The position numbers were made by a program, and so were the translations under genes. Positions 32,634 to 42,096 of a DNA stretch of 64,000 bases are shown here, piece by piece. The stretch's first letter is position 1; every line of letters starts with the position of its first letter. This DNA is from Sphingobacteriaceae bacterium (GTDB lineage: Bacteria > Bacteroidota > Bacteroidia > B-17B0 > Aurantibacillaceae): contig CANGGP010000010.1 in assembly GCA_947453445.1 (NCBI GenBank), positions 1-64,000 on the forward strand, given 5' to 3'. The notes below the pieces were generated by a model, which did no database searches, had not been told where the DNA came from, and saw only the letters and a list, made by a program, of their open reading frames with translations.

Positions 32634-34223
32634 TTAAGCCAACATGGTAACAGGGTTTTCCAAGAAACCTTTTAGTGTTTGCAAAAAGGCTGCTCCTGTT
32701 GCACCATCTACTGTGCGGTGGTCGCAAGCAAGTGTTAACTTCATCACATTGCCCGGCACTACGGCGCCATTTTTAACCACCGGAATTTGACGGATGGCTC
32801 CAACAGAAAGTATACAAGACTCAGGCGTATTGATAATTGAAGTAAATGATTCAATGCCAAACATGCCAAGATTCGAAACTGTAAATGTATTGCCTTCCCA
32901 ATCGGACGGTTGTAGTTTTTTGTCCTTTGCTCTTTTGCCTAGATCTTTTGCTTCGGTTGCAATTTGCGTGTATGATTTTTGGTCGGCAAAACGAATAACA
33001 GGCACCAATAATCCATCTTCAACAGCTACTGCCATGCCAATGTGAATGTGTGCGTAGCTGCGAATTTTATCGCCCAACCAACTGGTGTTTACTTTCGGGT
33101 GTTTGCGCAATGCAGCAGCACAAGCCTTTATCACCATGTCGTTAAACGAAATTTTGGTATCAGGAATGGCATTGATGCTGTTGCGGGCAGCAATGGCATT
33201 GTCCATATCCACTTCAATATTTAATACAAAGCTTGGTGCGCCGTTGGTGCTTTCGAGTAAGCGACGGGCAATGGTTTTGCGCATTTGTGATACCGCTTCG
33301 TCGGTGTATGATTCAGTACCGAGTGCCAAGTTGCCTGATGATTTACCGGCGGCTGCAACAGGTTTATAATTTTCAATATCTGCTTTTGTGATGCGGCCGT
33401 TTTCGGCGCTGCCATGCACTTTGCTGAGGTCGATGCCTTTTTCTCTGGCCAATGCTTTTGCAAGCGGAGAGGCTTTGATGCGCGCATCTGAATTTTGAGA
33501 GTGGGTGGCTGGGCCGTTTGAAGCCACTGCCACAGCTGGTGTTTTATTTTCTTGTGGTTTATTTTCTTGCGAATTACTTCCGTCTGAATTTACAGAGGCC
33601 AAAATGGCTTGCACATTTTCTCCGCCTTTTCCTAAAATGGCCAACACGCTGTTTACCGCAGCACTTCCGCCTTCGGCGATGCCTTGGTGCAGCAACACGC
33701 CATCTTGAAACGATTCAAATTCCATCGTGGCTTTATCGGTTTCAATATCTGCCAATAAATCGCCGCTCTTCACTTTGTCGCCCACTTTTTTGTGCCATTT
33801 GGCCACCACACCATCGGTCATGGTATCGCTTAATTTTGGCATGCGCACAATTTCAACACCGGCAGGAATGGGTGCTGCGTTGCTTGTTGCAGGTTTAGGT
33901 GCTTCTGCAGTTGTTGCACTTGCAGTATTTTGATTCATGGCAGATCCAGATCCGGCACCGCTTAACAATGCAGCAATGTCTTCCCCTTGTTTTCCAAGGA
34001 TGGCAATGATGCTATCTACAGGCACAGTTCCTTTTTCAGGTACACCAATGTGCAACAATACGCCATCTTGAAACGATTCGAATTCCATTGTTGCTTTGTC
34101 GGTTTCAATATCCGCCAACAAATCACCACTCTTCACCTTGTCCCCAACCTTTTTATGCCATTTAGCAATCACACCATCTGTCATGGTATCACTTAGTTTG
34201 GGCATTCGTACTATTTCAGCCAT
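32634..34223 (-). CDS. pdhC: Pyruvate dehydrogenase E2 (dihydrolipoamide acetyltransferase), two lipoyl domains
   Basis: A 529-residue core protein of the pyruvate dehydrogenase complex, which transfers acetyl groups from lipoate to CoA. It carries two near-identical lipoyl domains (residues 1-80 and 125-205), each with the lipoylation site ETDKATMEF; the linkers are rich in Ala, Thr and Asn. The peripheral-subunit-binding domain is at about 245-285 (IKASPLAKALAREKGIDLSK; VHGSAENGRITKADI). The catalytic acetyltransferase domain ends with LTLACDHRTVDGATGAAFLQ, containing the active-site His and Asp. Two lipoyl domains in a row are common in Bacteroidetes. The E1 alpha gene is upstream, separated by a small gene. 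Confidence 0.95.
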   Translation of the reverse strand: MAEIVRMPKLSDTMTDGVIAKWHKKVGDKVKSGDLLADIETDKATMEFESFQDGVLLHIGVPEKGTVPVDSIIAILGKQGEDIAALLSGAGSGSAMNQNTASATTAEAPKPATSNAAPIPAGVEIVRMPKLSDTMTDGVVAKWHKKVGDKVKSGDLLADIETDKATMEFESFQDGVLLHQGIAEGGSAAVNSVLAILGKGGENVQAILASVNSDGSNSQENKPQENKTPAVAVASNGPATHSQNSDARIKASPLAKALAREKGIDLSKVHGSAENGRITKADIENYKPVAAAGKSSGNLALGTESYTDEAVSQMRKTIARRLLESTNGAPSFVLNIEVDMDNAIAARNSINAIPDTKISFNDMVIKACAAALRKHPKVNTSWLGDKIRSYAHIHIGMAVAVEDGLLVPVIRFADQKSYTQIATEAKDLGKRAKDKKLQPSDWEGNTFTVSNLGMFGIESFTSIINTPESCILSVGAIRQIPVVKNGAVVPGNVMKLTLACDHRTVDGATGAAFLQTLKGFLENPVTMLA

Positions 34224-34259
34224 TTTTAAAATTTTAAATTTTGAATGATAAATTTTAAA

Positions 34260-34610
34260 TTAATTTGCACCTGATGTTTTAACGATTTTACTGATAATGT
34301 TGATTATTTCGTCAATTTCCTTCAGCAACATTTGAACATCAATTCCACTTATGTTTGTTTCATTTAATAATCGTAACCAATATTTTGTTTCTCTCGCTTC
34401 CTTGGCTGCAATGCTCATTTTAGATATAAAATCTTTTTTTGATTGAGCAGCTTGTGCTTCCTCCACATTGGCCCCTATGCTTGTTCCTGATTTAAATAAC
34501 TGGCTTGCAAGTTCATATATTTTATCTTTTTTTAATTCAATGTAAAGTTTTGTAATGTCTTTTGCGAAGTTGAACGTTCTTGTTAAAATGATGTTTTCTG
34601 TCTTTGTCAT
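34260..34610 (-). CDS. Four-helix-bundle protein (S23/IVS-type)
   Basis: About 116 residues from ATG 34610 (MTKTENIILTRTFNFAKDIT); the frame can begin at ATG 34631, but the extra seven residues fall in a flanking repeat. It belongs to the four-helix-bundle family named after the 23S rRNA intervening-sequence protein: YELASQLFKSGTSIGANVEE, AQAAQSKKDFISKMSIAAKE and ETKYWLRLLNET are the hallmark helices. The family is common as orphan genes in Bacteroidetes; its function is unknown. It stands inside the pdhA-pdhC unit, with AATGTTGAATG repeats on one side and AATTTTAAATTTTGAATG on the other, which suggests insertion of the gene with its repeats. Confidence 0.85.
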   Translation of the reverse strand: MTKTENIILTRTFNFAKDITKLYIELKKDKIYELASQLFKSGTSIGANVEEAQAAQSKKDFISKMSIAAKEARETKYWLRLLNETNISGIDVQMLLKEIDEIINIISKIVKTSGAN

Positions 34611-34656
34611 CCAAAATTCTTCATTTAGCATTCAACATTCAACATTCAAAATTTCA

Positions 34657-35676
34657 CTACTCCACAATAAACGGATAATTCGGTTCAGCGTAAACGTCTT
34701 TGTACAATTCATCGGCTTCGGGGTATGGACTTTCTTCTGCGAACTGAACTGATTCGTTAACGATGGCTTTTATTTTTTCTTCCATTACTTCAATGGCTGC
34801 GTCATCAATCCAGCCATTTTTCTTTAATGTATTGATCACCTTTTCAATGGGATCTTGTTGTTGGTATTCTTTAACTTCTTCTTTGGTACGGTATGTTTGG
34901 GCATCGCTCATACTGTGACCTTTGTAACGGTATGTTTTCATTTCTAAGAAAGTAGGACCGTCGCCTCTGCGGGCTCTGTTTACAGCTTCTTCCATGGCTT
35001 CGTGCACGGCTTCAACGTTTAATCCGTCAACCGGCTTGCTTGGCATATCGTAGGCTAAACCTAATTTCCACAAATCATGCACGTTCGAAGTTCTTTCAAC
35101 CGAGGTACCCATGGCATACATGTTGTTTTCAACAATGAAAATTACAGGTAGCTTCCAGGTCATGGCCATGTTAAAGGCTTCGTGCAAAGCGCCTTGACGA
35201 ACAGCGCCATCACCCATTGAGCAAACACAAACGTTATCGGTACCCAAGTATTTTTCGGCAAAAGCAATGCCGGCACCCAATGGTACCTGACCGCCCACAA
35301 TACCGTGGCCACCCACAAAATTATGTTCCTTACTAAAAATATGCATACTACCGCCTTTGCCCTTGCTGCAGCCGGTTATTTTGGCATACATTTCGGCCAT
35401 CACATATTTTGGATGAAGTCCCAAACCAATGGGATGGGCGTGATCGCGGTAAGCGGTGATGTGTTTATCGTCTTTTTTAGTGGCGCTTACAGTGCCTGCT
35501 ACGATGGCTTCCTGACCAATGTACAAGTGACAAAAACCTTTGATTTTTTGCTGCACATATACCTGTCCGGTTTTTTCTTCAAAGCGACGCATTAACAGCA
35601 TCGACTCATACCATTTTAAATATTGTTCCTTGGTGAACTTTAGCTTTTTATCAGCCACTGCTTTAGTTGTTGCCAT
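34657..35676 (-). CDS. pdhA: Pyruvate dehydrogenase E1 component, alpha subunit
   Basis: A 339-residue thiamine-diphosphate enzyme subunit that decarboxylates pyruvate and passes the acetyl group to lipoate. The TPP-Mg motif GDGAVRQGALHEAFNMA and the following NNMYAMGTSVERTS (about 160-195) are intact, and RYKGHSMSDAQTYR near 250 is the phosphorylation-loop region of the family. The N-terminal MLLMRRFEEKTGQVYVQQKI and HLYIGQEAIVAGTVSA are typical. The beta subunit is not in the window. A -7 promoter element (complement 35690-35697) lies 14 bases from the ATG, so this gene opens the long minus-strand unit. Confidence 0.95.
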   Translation of the reverse strand: MATTKAVADKKLKFTKEQYLKWYESMLLMRRFEEKTGQVYVQQKIKGFCHLYIGQEAIVAGTVSATKKDDKHITAYRDHAHPIGLGLHPKYVMAEMYAKITGCSKGKGGSMHIFSKEHNFVGGHGIVGGQVPLGAGIAFAEKYLGTDNVCVCSMGDGAVRQGALHEAFNMAMTWKLPVIFIVENNMYAMGTSVERTSNVHDLWKLGLAYDMPSKPVDGLNVEAVHEAMEEAVNRARRGDGPTFLEMKTYRYKGHSMSDAQTYRTKEEVKEYQQQDPIEKVINTLKKNGWIDDAAIEVMEEKIKAIVNESVQFAEESPYPEADELYKDVYAEPNYPFIVE

Positions 35677-35689
35677 AAATGTTAAAACA

Positions 35690-35697
35690 CAAAAATA
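35690..35697 (-). promoter_or_regulatory. Bacteroidetes-type -7 element of pdhA
   Basis: The minus strand reads TATTTTTG, an exact TAnnTTTG match, ending 14 bases from the pdhA ATG. A leader this short implies a transcript that starts only a few bases before the gene. Confidence 0.45.
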
Positions 35698-35765
35698 ACA
35701 GAAAAATGGATACTAAATGTGATTAATTCGTTTAAAGATCATGGAGCCTAAATGCCAAATTATTA

Positions 35766-35773
35766 TACTTTTG
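35766..35773 (+). promoter_or_regulatory. Bacteroidetes-type -7 element of the O-acetyltransferase gene
   Basis: TACTTTTG matches TAnnTTTG and lies 17 bases before the ATG at 35790. The -33 region is not clear. Confidence 0.5.
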
Positions 35774-35789
35774 TGGCTCTTAAAATTTT

Positions 35790-37202
35790 ATGGTTTTTAG
35801 CAGCATTACTTTTTTGGTTTATTTCTTGCCGGCATTCCTGTTGCTTTACCATTTGGTTCCGCACAAGTTTAAAAACGCCGTTATTCTTTTGGCAAGTATC
35901 TATTTCTATTCTTGGGGTGGTCCAAAATTTGTATTTGTTATTTTAGGCACCACTTTTTTGGATTTCTTTTTGGTGAATGCCATGCATAACCAAAAGACCC
36001 AAAAAGCAAAATTGACCTTTTTAATACTTTCCCTTAGCCTCAACCTTGGTCTTTTATTCTACTTTAAATATTGTAACTTTTTTATTGAAAACCTCAATGC
36101 TTTGTTTGGCACCGAAATTACCTGGTTAAAGGTGGTGTTACCCATTGGCATTTCGTTTTACACTTTCGAAAGCTTAACCTACGTGGTGGATGTTTACCGA
36201 GGCATTCATAAACCTTTGAAAAACTTTTGGCATTACCAAACTTACATTTTGTTGTTTCCAAAATTAATTGCCGGTCCTATTGTTCGTTACCACGACATTG
36301 CCGATCAAATTACCAACCGCGAAAAAAACTACACAGCCTCGATTAAATTAAGCGGCTTTTTAATTTTTTGTTTGGGCTTGGCCAAAAAAACCATCATTGC
36401 CAATACCCTTGGTATGCAAGCCGATGCGGTATTTAAATTGGCCCCTGAACAATTGGATACAGTGGCAGCATGGGTGGGCGCCTTGGCCTATACCTTTCAA
36501 ATTTATTTTGATTTCAGCGGTTACAGCGATATGGCCATTGGCTTATCAAAAATCATGGGCTTTAGATTACCTGAGAACTTCAACAATCCATACGTTTCGG
36601 GAAGCATCACCGAGTTTTGGCGTCGTTGGCACATCACATTGGGTGCTTGGATGAAAAACTATTTGTACATCCCTTTAGGTGGCAACAAAGTATCGAAGTT
36701 AAAATTGTATCGCAATTTATTTGTGGTGTTTTTGTTATCGGGATTATGGCATGGCGCCAGCTGGAATTTTGTTTTATGGGGCGCTTACCACGGTGTGTTT
36801 TTGGTGATGGAACGCCTGTTTTTGGGTGATGTACTTAAAAAATTTGGGAAATTTATTTCGGTGCCTTTTACATTTTTGGTTTTGGTAACAGGTTGGGTGT
36901 TGTTTAGAAATGAAGATTTAAGTTATGCTTTGAAAGTGATTCAACAGATGTTTAATTTCAATTTGGCAGATGGTAAGTTTGCCATGAACAACGATTTTAT
37001 GATCATGGCCTTGATTGCTTTGTTCTTTTCGATGTTTACCCTTTTCACACCATTCAAACAATTTCAAGAAAAAGTTTATGGTGAGCAGTTTGAAGGTAAG
37101 GCACAATGGTATGCCGCCTTATTGGGCATTGTGTTGTTTTATGTGTCGCTTAGTTATGTGGCCGCATTAGATTTTAATCCATTTATCTATTTCCGATTTT
37201 AA
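35790..37202 (+). CDS. MBOAT-family O-acyltransferase (AlgI-like)
   Basis: A 470-residue polytopic membrane protein of the MBOAT family with about 11 membrane segments. It opens with VFSSITFLVYFLPAFLLLYH and contains the family motifs PIGISFYTFESLTYVVDVYR (about 115-135), FQIYFDFSGYSDMAIGLSKI and SITEFWRRWHITLGAWMKNY. The catalytic His is His321 in SGLWHGASWNFVLWGAYHG. AlgI-like proteins pass acetyl groups through the membrane to a periplasmic partner that acetylates a polysaccharide. The partner gene follows with a one-base overlap (TAATG). No polysaccharide synthesis genes are next to it, so the acceptor is unknown. Confidence 0.93.
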   Translation: MVFSSITFLVYFLPAFLLLYHLVPHKFKNAVILLASIYFYSWGGPKFVFVILGTTFLDFFLVNAMHNQKTQKAKLTFLILSLSLNLGLLFYFKYCNFFIENLNALFGTEITWLKVVLPIGISFYTFESLTYVVDVYRGIHKPLKNFWHYQTYILLFPKLIAGPIVRYHDIADQITNREKNYTASIKLSGFLIFCLGLAKKTIIANTLGMQADAVFKLAPEQLDTVAAWVGALAYTFQIYFDFSGYSDMAIGLSKIMGFRLPENFNNPYVSGSITEFWRRWHITLGAWMKNYLYIPLGGNKVSKLKLYRNLFVVFLLSGLWHGASWNFVLWGAYHGVFLVMERLFLGDVLKKFGKFISVPFTFLVLVTGWVLFRNEDLSYALKVIQQMFNFNLADGKFAMNNDFMIMALIALFFSMFTLFTPFKQFQEKVYGEQFEGKAQWYAALLGIVLFYVSLSYVAALDFNPFIYFRF

Positions 37203-38551
37203 TGGCTGCAAAACAAAAAACATATTCATTGCTACACGTGTTCATATTACTGGCCATTTCGATGCCTGCACTATTGGCTTGGCTGAAATTTGTAAACCGT
37301 GAATCGAAGGAAGATGTGACTTATAACAAACCAAATTTAGTAGGTTTGGTAATCAGCGACGATAAACCAAAATTTACTTTGAAAGAATGGTTGAGCGGCG
37401 ATTATCAAAAGCTGAGTGATGATTACGATAACGACCATTGGAGTTTAAAAGAACTCATGGTGCGATTAAACAACCAATTTTATTACAAAGCTTTTAATCA
37501 AATTCGGGTAAATAATTTTGTGATTGGTAAACAAGATTATGTGTTTAGTGAAGGTTATATTTTTTCTGCTTATGGCGATGATTTGATGAAAGAAGAAAAG
37601 GTGAAAGAACTATTGCGAAAGGCAAAGGTGGTGCAAGATACTTTAAAAAAGAAGGGCATCGATTTGTTGTTGGTGTATGCGCCGGGTAAAGGCATGGGTT
37701 GCAGGGAATTTGTAGAAGATAAATATGTACACCCTTATACCCAAACCAACCATGATTTGTTTGCGTCAAACAGCCAACAGCTAGGAGTGCAATATTTAGA
37801 TTTATATGCTTATTTTGAAAAACTAAAACCTGTTTCACCTTATCCTTTGTTCCCAAAATTTGGGCATCATTGGAGTTATTACGGCGAATGCCTGGCCGTG
37901 GATACCATCATTAAGCACATTGAAAACATTCACCATTGTGATATGCCCGGTATTCGTTGGCAAACAATTGATGTGGTGGATACAGCAAGAAGTCGTGATG
38001 CCGACGTGTTAAAAAGCATGAACTTGTATGCCAATCCTGAACAAAACATGAAATTGGCTTATCCAAATATTGAATTTGAATCTGATAGCGGAAAAAGTAA
38101 TACACGTGTATTAACGGTTTCTGATAGTTATTGGTATGGTCCGGTTTACATGGGCATTGGTGCCAATTGTTTTGCAGGCGGACAATTTTGGTATTATTAT
38201 AACAAGGTGATTCCATCGCCTATTCAAGGACAAAAAGTGGAGGTATGGGAATTGGATTTAAAAAAGGAAGTTGAAAGCAACCAAGTGATTATGCTTTTGT
38301 ATTCGGATGGTAATTTGTCGGGTTTTGGAAATAATTTTATTCCGGATGTTTACGAAATGTACACCTCACCGCAGACCTATTACGCACGTTACGCGCGCAA
38401 CAAACAAATTCAAAGCTATGCCAAACAAATACGCGAAACCCCTTTATTACTTAAAAAATCAACAAGCTTAAGTGACGAACGCAATATTACTTTGGATAGT
38501 GCAATACGTTATGATGCGGCGAAGATGGCGGGTTTAGGAAATGTTAAATGA
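37202..38551 (+). CDS. AlgJ/AlgX-like SGNH acyltransferase
   Basis: A 449-residue protein with one N-terminal membrane anchor (LLHVFILLAISMPALLAWLK) and a periplasmic domain of the SGNH hydrolase-like acetyltransferase group found beside AlgI. VLTVSDSYWYGPVYMG near residue 305 is the serine-containing block I, and FPKFGHHWSYYGECLAVDT near 220 is the DHxxH-like block. VNNFVIGKQDYVFSEGYIFS precedes. It should take the acetyl group delivered by the MBOAT partner and place it on a periplasmic polysaccharide, by analogy with AlgJ. Its ATG overlaps the MBOAT stop by one base. Confidence 0.85.
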   Translation: MAAKQKTYSLLHVFILLAISMPALLAWLKFVNRESKEDVTYNKPNLVGLVISDDKPKFTLKEWLSGDYQKLSDDYDNDHWSLKELMVRLNNQFYYKAFNQIRVNNFVIGKQDYVFSEGYIFSAYGDDLMKEEKVKELLRKAKVVQDTLKKKGIDLLLVYAPGKGMGCREFVEDKYVHPYTQTNHDLFASNSQQLGVQYLDLYAYFEKLKPVSPYPLFPKFGHHWSYYGECLAVDTIIKHIENIHHCDMPGIRWQTIDVVDTARSRDADVLKSMNLYANPEQNMKLAYPNIEFESDSGKSNTRVLTVSDSYWYGPVYMGIGANCFAGGQFWYYYNKVIPSPIQGQKVEVWELDLKKEVESNQVIMLLYSDGNLSGFGNNFIPDVYEMYTSPQTYYARYARNKQIQSYAKQIRETPLLLKKSTSLSDERNITLDSAIRYDAAKMAGLGNVK

Positions 38552-38577
38552 TAAATTTTGAATGTTAAATTAATTTC

Positions 38578-40728
38578 ATGATGAAAAGAATAATAATGGT
38601 TTTGGTCTTGATTGCGAATATTGCAAAAGCCGATGAGGGCATGTGGTTGCCGCAGTTAATAGAAGCGATGAATTTTGCCGACATGAAAAAGAACGGCTTT
38701 AAGTTAACGGCGCAACAGATATACAGCATCAACAAGGCAAGCATGAAAGATGCAGTGGCTATTTTTGGCGGTGGTTGCACCTCGGAGGTAATTTCAACCA
38801 ACGGTTTAATTTTAACCAATCACCATTGTGGTTATGGCGCCATTGCAGCATTGAGCAGCGTTGATAACGATTATTTGAAGAACGGCTTTTTCGCCATGAC
38901 CGCCAGCGATGAAATATACTGCAAGGGCTTAAGCGTAACATTTATCAAGCGAATTGACGATGTAACGGCGCAAGTTTTTAAAAATGTAAAAAGCGGTATT
39001 TCGGAAGTGCAGAAAGATTCCATCATGCAAGCCAACATTAAACGCATTGAAACAGAAGCCAAGGCCGGTAACCAGTATGAAACATTCGTACGTCCTTTTT
39101 ATTATGGCAATGAATTTTATTTGTTTACCACCGAAGTATACAAAGACATTCGTTTGGTAGCAGCACCGCCTGAAAGCATTGGTAAATTTGGTGGTGAAAC
39201 CGACAACTGGGTATGGCCACGCCACAATGCTGATTTTAGCATGTTTAGAATATATGCTGATGTCAATAATAAACCTGCTGAATTTAGTGTTCAAAACAAA
39301 CCTTATCATCCTGCTTATTCCTTTCCAATTTCTTTAAAGGGCACTGAATTGGGTGATTTTACAATGGTGTATGGTTTTCCGGGACGTACGCAAGAATATT
39401 TGACTTCATATGCCGTTGATTTATTGGTGAATCAACAAGATCCTTTGCGTGTTAAATTGCGTGAGCAACGTTTAAATGTGATGGAAGCCGATATGAAAAA
39501 AAATGACACCATCAGGCTGATGTATGCGAACCGTTATGCCGGTGTGGCCAATGCCTATAAAAAATGGAGCGGAGAAATGATTGGTTTAAAAAAATCGGAT
39601 GCCGTAAACAAGAAGAAAAAATTTGAAGCTGATTTTTTGAAATTGACAGAAAGTGATCCGGCCAAGAAGGAAAAATATTTTAATTTATTTAAACAATTTG
39701 AAAAAGCCTTTGGCGATTACGCCCCTTTGAGTAAACAATACGATTATTACAGCGAGTGTTTGATGGGTGTTGATGGGTTTAGAATGGCGGCCGGTATTAG
39801 CAATGTAATGCTTGAATTAAAAAAGAAGCAAGCAGGAAAAGACAATAAGTTCGCAACATTAAGTAAAGAGGGAATGCCAAGTTTACCTTTTAAAAACTAC
39901 AACAAGGCAACCGACAAAAAATTGTGTTTAACCATGTTGCAAATATATTTAAACGAAGTAGACCGCAGTTTAATGCCTATTTATTTGGATTCTTTATTCA
40001 AAGTATACAAAAACAATGTGGCGGATTTAACAGATTATTTATATCAAAATTCGAATATGTTAGACAATGAGAAGGCGAAAAATTTATATAGTGACGTTGA
40101 AAAAAATGCCGGTTTAATTGAGAAGGATCCGATGTATCAATTGGCGCTTGCCATTAATCAGCATTATCAAAAAGCCGTGGTGCCGCAAACAGCGTACTTG
40201 GAAAAACAAATTGCTCAATTGCAAAAAGAATACATGTTGAGCTTGAAAGAAAATATTAAAACTAAAAAATTCTATCCCGACGCCAATGGTACGCTTCGTG
40301 TGGCTTATGGTAAGGTGTCGGATTATGATGGCAAGGATGGCATCCATTATAAACACTATACCACCATGGATGGCTTAATTGAAAAAAATCAAACAGGTGA
40401 GGAGGATTTTTATGTGAAGCAAAGACTTATTGAACTTTACAATAAAAAAGATTTTGGTCAGTATGCCGATAAAAATGGTCAGTTGCGTACTGCCTTTATT
40501 GCCAGTAACCATACAACAGGCGGCAACAGCGGATCGCCGGTGTTAAACGCAAAAGGTGAATTAATTGGCACCAATTTCGATCGCAATTGGGAAGGCACCA
40601 TGAGTGATGTGATGTACAATGTGAGTTTTTGCAGAAACATTACACTGGATGTGCGTTACACCTTGTGGGTGATTGATAAATATGCCGGTGCGGGCTATTT
40701 ACTCAATGAAATGAAAATCGTTAAATAA
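38578..40728 (+). CDS. S46-family dipeptidyl peptidase, DPP11-like
   Basis: A 716-residue exported serine protease of family S46. Residues 1-18 are a signal peptide. The catalytic His is in LILTNHHCGYGAI (His82/83), the Asp region is NADFSMFRIY near residue 219, and the nucleophile is Ser651 in GGNSGSPVLN. The specificity residue 18 positions after the Ser is Arg669 in NFDRNWEGTMSD. In the characterised Porphyromonas gingivalis enzymes an Arg here marks DPP11 (Asp/Glu at P1), while DPP7 has Gly, so release of acidic dipeptides is predicted. It would act in the periplasm on imported peptides. It is preceded by an AlgI/AlgJ pair and followed by an MFS transporter on the same strand. Confidence 0.93.
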   Translation: MMKRIIMVLVLIANIAKADEGMWLPQLIEAMNFADMKKNGFKLTAQQIYSINKASMKDAVAIFGGGCTSEVISTNGLILTNHHCGYGAIAALSSVDNDYLKNGFFAMTASDEIYCKGLSVTFIKRIDDVTAQVFKNVKSGISEVQKDSIMQANIKRIETEAKAGNQYETFVRPFYYGNEFYLFTTEVYKDIRLVAAPPESIGKFGGETDNWVWPRHNADFSMFRIYADVNNKPAEFSVQNKPYHPAYSFPISLKGTELGDFTMVYGFPGRTQEYLTSYAVDLLVNQQDPLRVKLREQRLNVMEADMKKNDTIRLMYANRYAGVANAYKKWSGEMIGLKKSDAVNKKKKFEADFLKLTESDPAKKEKYFNLFKQFEKAFGDYAPLSKQYDYYSECLMGVDGFRMAAGISNVMLELKKKQAGKDNKFATLSKEGMPSLPFKNYNKATDKKLCLTMLQIYLNEVDRSLMPIYLDSLFKVYKNNVADLTDYLYQNSNMLDNEKAKNLYSDVEKNAGLIEKDPMYQLALAINQHYQKAVVPQTAYLEKQIAQLQKEYMLSLKENIKTKKFYPDANGTLRVAYGKVSDYDGKDGIHYKHYTTMDGLIEKNQTGEEDFYVKQRLIELYNKKDFGQYADKNGQLRTAFIASNHTTGGNSGSPVLNAKGELIGTNFDRNWEGTMSDVMYNVSFCRNITLDVRYTLWVIDKYAGAGYLLNEMKIVK

Positions 40729-40774
40729 TAAACAAAATTGGGCAAGTTCTGTTGCTTTTTAAAACACCTTTCAA

Positions 40775-42037
40775 ATGAATAAGCAGCAAGATGCAATAGG
40801 TTTTAGTTCTTATCAAGTTTTTGTCATTGTTATTTTGGCATTATTGCAATTCACCATTGTTTTAGATTTTATGATTTTGTCGCCATTGGGCGACATTCTC
40901 ATGAAAAAATTAAACATGAGCACACAACAATTTGGATCGGTGGTGTCGGCTTACGCCATTAGTGCGGGTATTTCGGGTTTTTTGGCGGCAGGCTTCGCCG
41001 ATAAATTTGACAGAAAAAAATTGCTCTTGTTTTTTTACATTGGGTTTATTGTTGGTACTATATTTTGCGGATTGGCCAACTCATATCATACCTTGTTTGT
41101 TGCGCGAATGGTTACGGGTGTGTTTGGTGGTGTAATTGGTTCGGTGTCGATGGCCATCATCACCGATATTTTTAATATTCAGCAAAGGGGTCGCGTAATG
41201 GGTTATGTGCAAATGGCATTTGCAGGCAGTCAAATTTTGGGAATACCCATCGGTTTATTTATTGCCGATAAATTGGGTTGGAACTACACCTTTTTTATGG
41301 TGGTTATTCTTGCCTTGATGATAGGCATTGCCGTTGTATTAAAATTAAAACCGCTTACCGAACATTTAAAAATTCGAAACGATAAAAATGCCATTCAACA
41401 TTTGTGGCATGCAATTAAGAAAAAAAATTACCGCATTGGTTTTATGGCCACCGCCTTATTATCGATGGGTGGATTTATGTTAATGCCCTTTACCAGTGCT
41501 TTTTTGGTAAACAACGTGCTGATTCCCCAAAAGAATTTGCCCTTGATTTTTTTGTTCACAGGTCTCTCCTCAATCATTATCATGCCAATTATTGGTCGCA
41601 TCAGTGATAAAATCGACAAGTTTAAACTCTTTACCATTGGCTCCTTGTTGGCTTGTGTGATGATTGTGATTTACACAAACTTAACACCGGTGCCAATTTG
41701 GTTGGTGATTATCATTAACATGGTTTTATTTATGGGTATTATGAGCAGAATGGTGCCTGCCACGGCATTGAGTTCGGCTGTGCCCGACATGATCGACAAA
41801 GGCGCCTACATGAGTGTAAATTCATCGCTTCAACAAATGGCAGGCGGTTTGGCGGCTATTTTTGCAGGCCTCGTGGTGTCGCAACCCTCAAAAACAGGTC
41901 CGATTGAAAATTTTAATGTGTTGGGATTTGTGATGGTGGGATTAATTTTATGGTGTGTGTATTTAATGAGTAGGGTGAGTAAGATTGTAAAATCGAAGCA
42001 AGTTGAGGCCGCTCAGCATGCCGCCAAAACGACATAA
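40775..42037 (+). CDS. MFS transporter
   Basis: A 420-residue permease of the major facilitator superfamily with 12 membrane helices. FGSVVSAYAISAGISGFLAA and the loop-2/3 motif GFADKFDRKKLLLFFYIGF (DRKK, residues 74-77) mark the family; ITDIFNIQQRGRVMGYVQMA is the matching later loop. The first residues (MNKQQDAIGFSSYQVFVIVI) are cytosolic. Substrate cannot be read; the pattern resembles drug or metabolite efflux (DHA1) members. It follows the peptidase after 46 bases and might export or import peptides' products, but this is only proximity. Confidence 0.85.
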   Translation: MNKQQDAIGFSSYQVFVIVILALLQFTIVLDFMILSPLGDILMKKLNMSTQQFGSVVSAYAISAGISGFLAAGFADKFDRKKLLLFFYIGFIVGTIFCGLANSYHTLFVARMVTGVFGGVIGSVSMAIITDIFNIQQRGRVMGYVQMAFAGSQILGIPIGLFIADKLGWNYTFFMVVILALMIGIAVVLKLKPLTEHLKIRNDKNAIQHLWHAIKKKNYRIGFMATALLSMGGFMLMPFTSAFLVNNVLIPQKNLPLIFLFTGLSSIIIMPIIGRISDKIDKFKLFTIGSLLACVMIVIYTNLTPVPIWLVIIINMVLFMGIMSRMVPATALSSAVPDMIDKGAYMSVNSSLQQMAGGLAAIFAGLVVSQPSKTGPIENFNVLGFVMVGLILWCVYLMSRVSKIVKSKQVEAAQHAAKTT

Positions 42038-42096
42038 GCTTTTACAAGGCGCAGCATTATTACCGCGCTAATGATTCAAATTAAACAAGCAAATGC

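Noticed and set aside
34260-34631. 23S rRNA intervening sequence
   Set aside because: The four-helix-bundle family is named for such elements, but no rRNA sequence surrounds this gene.
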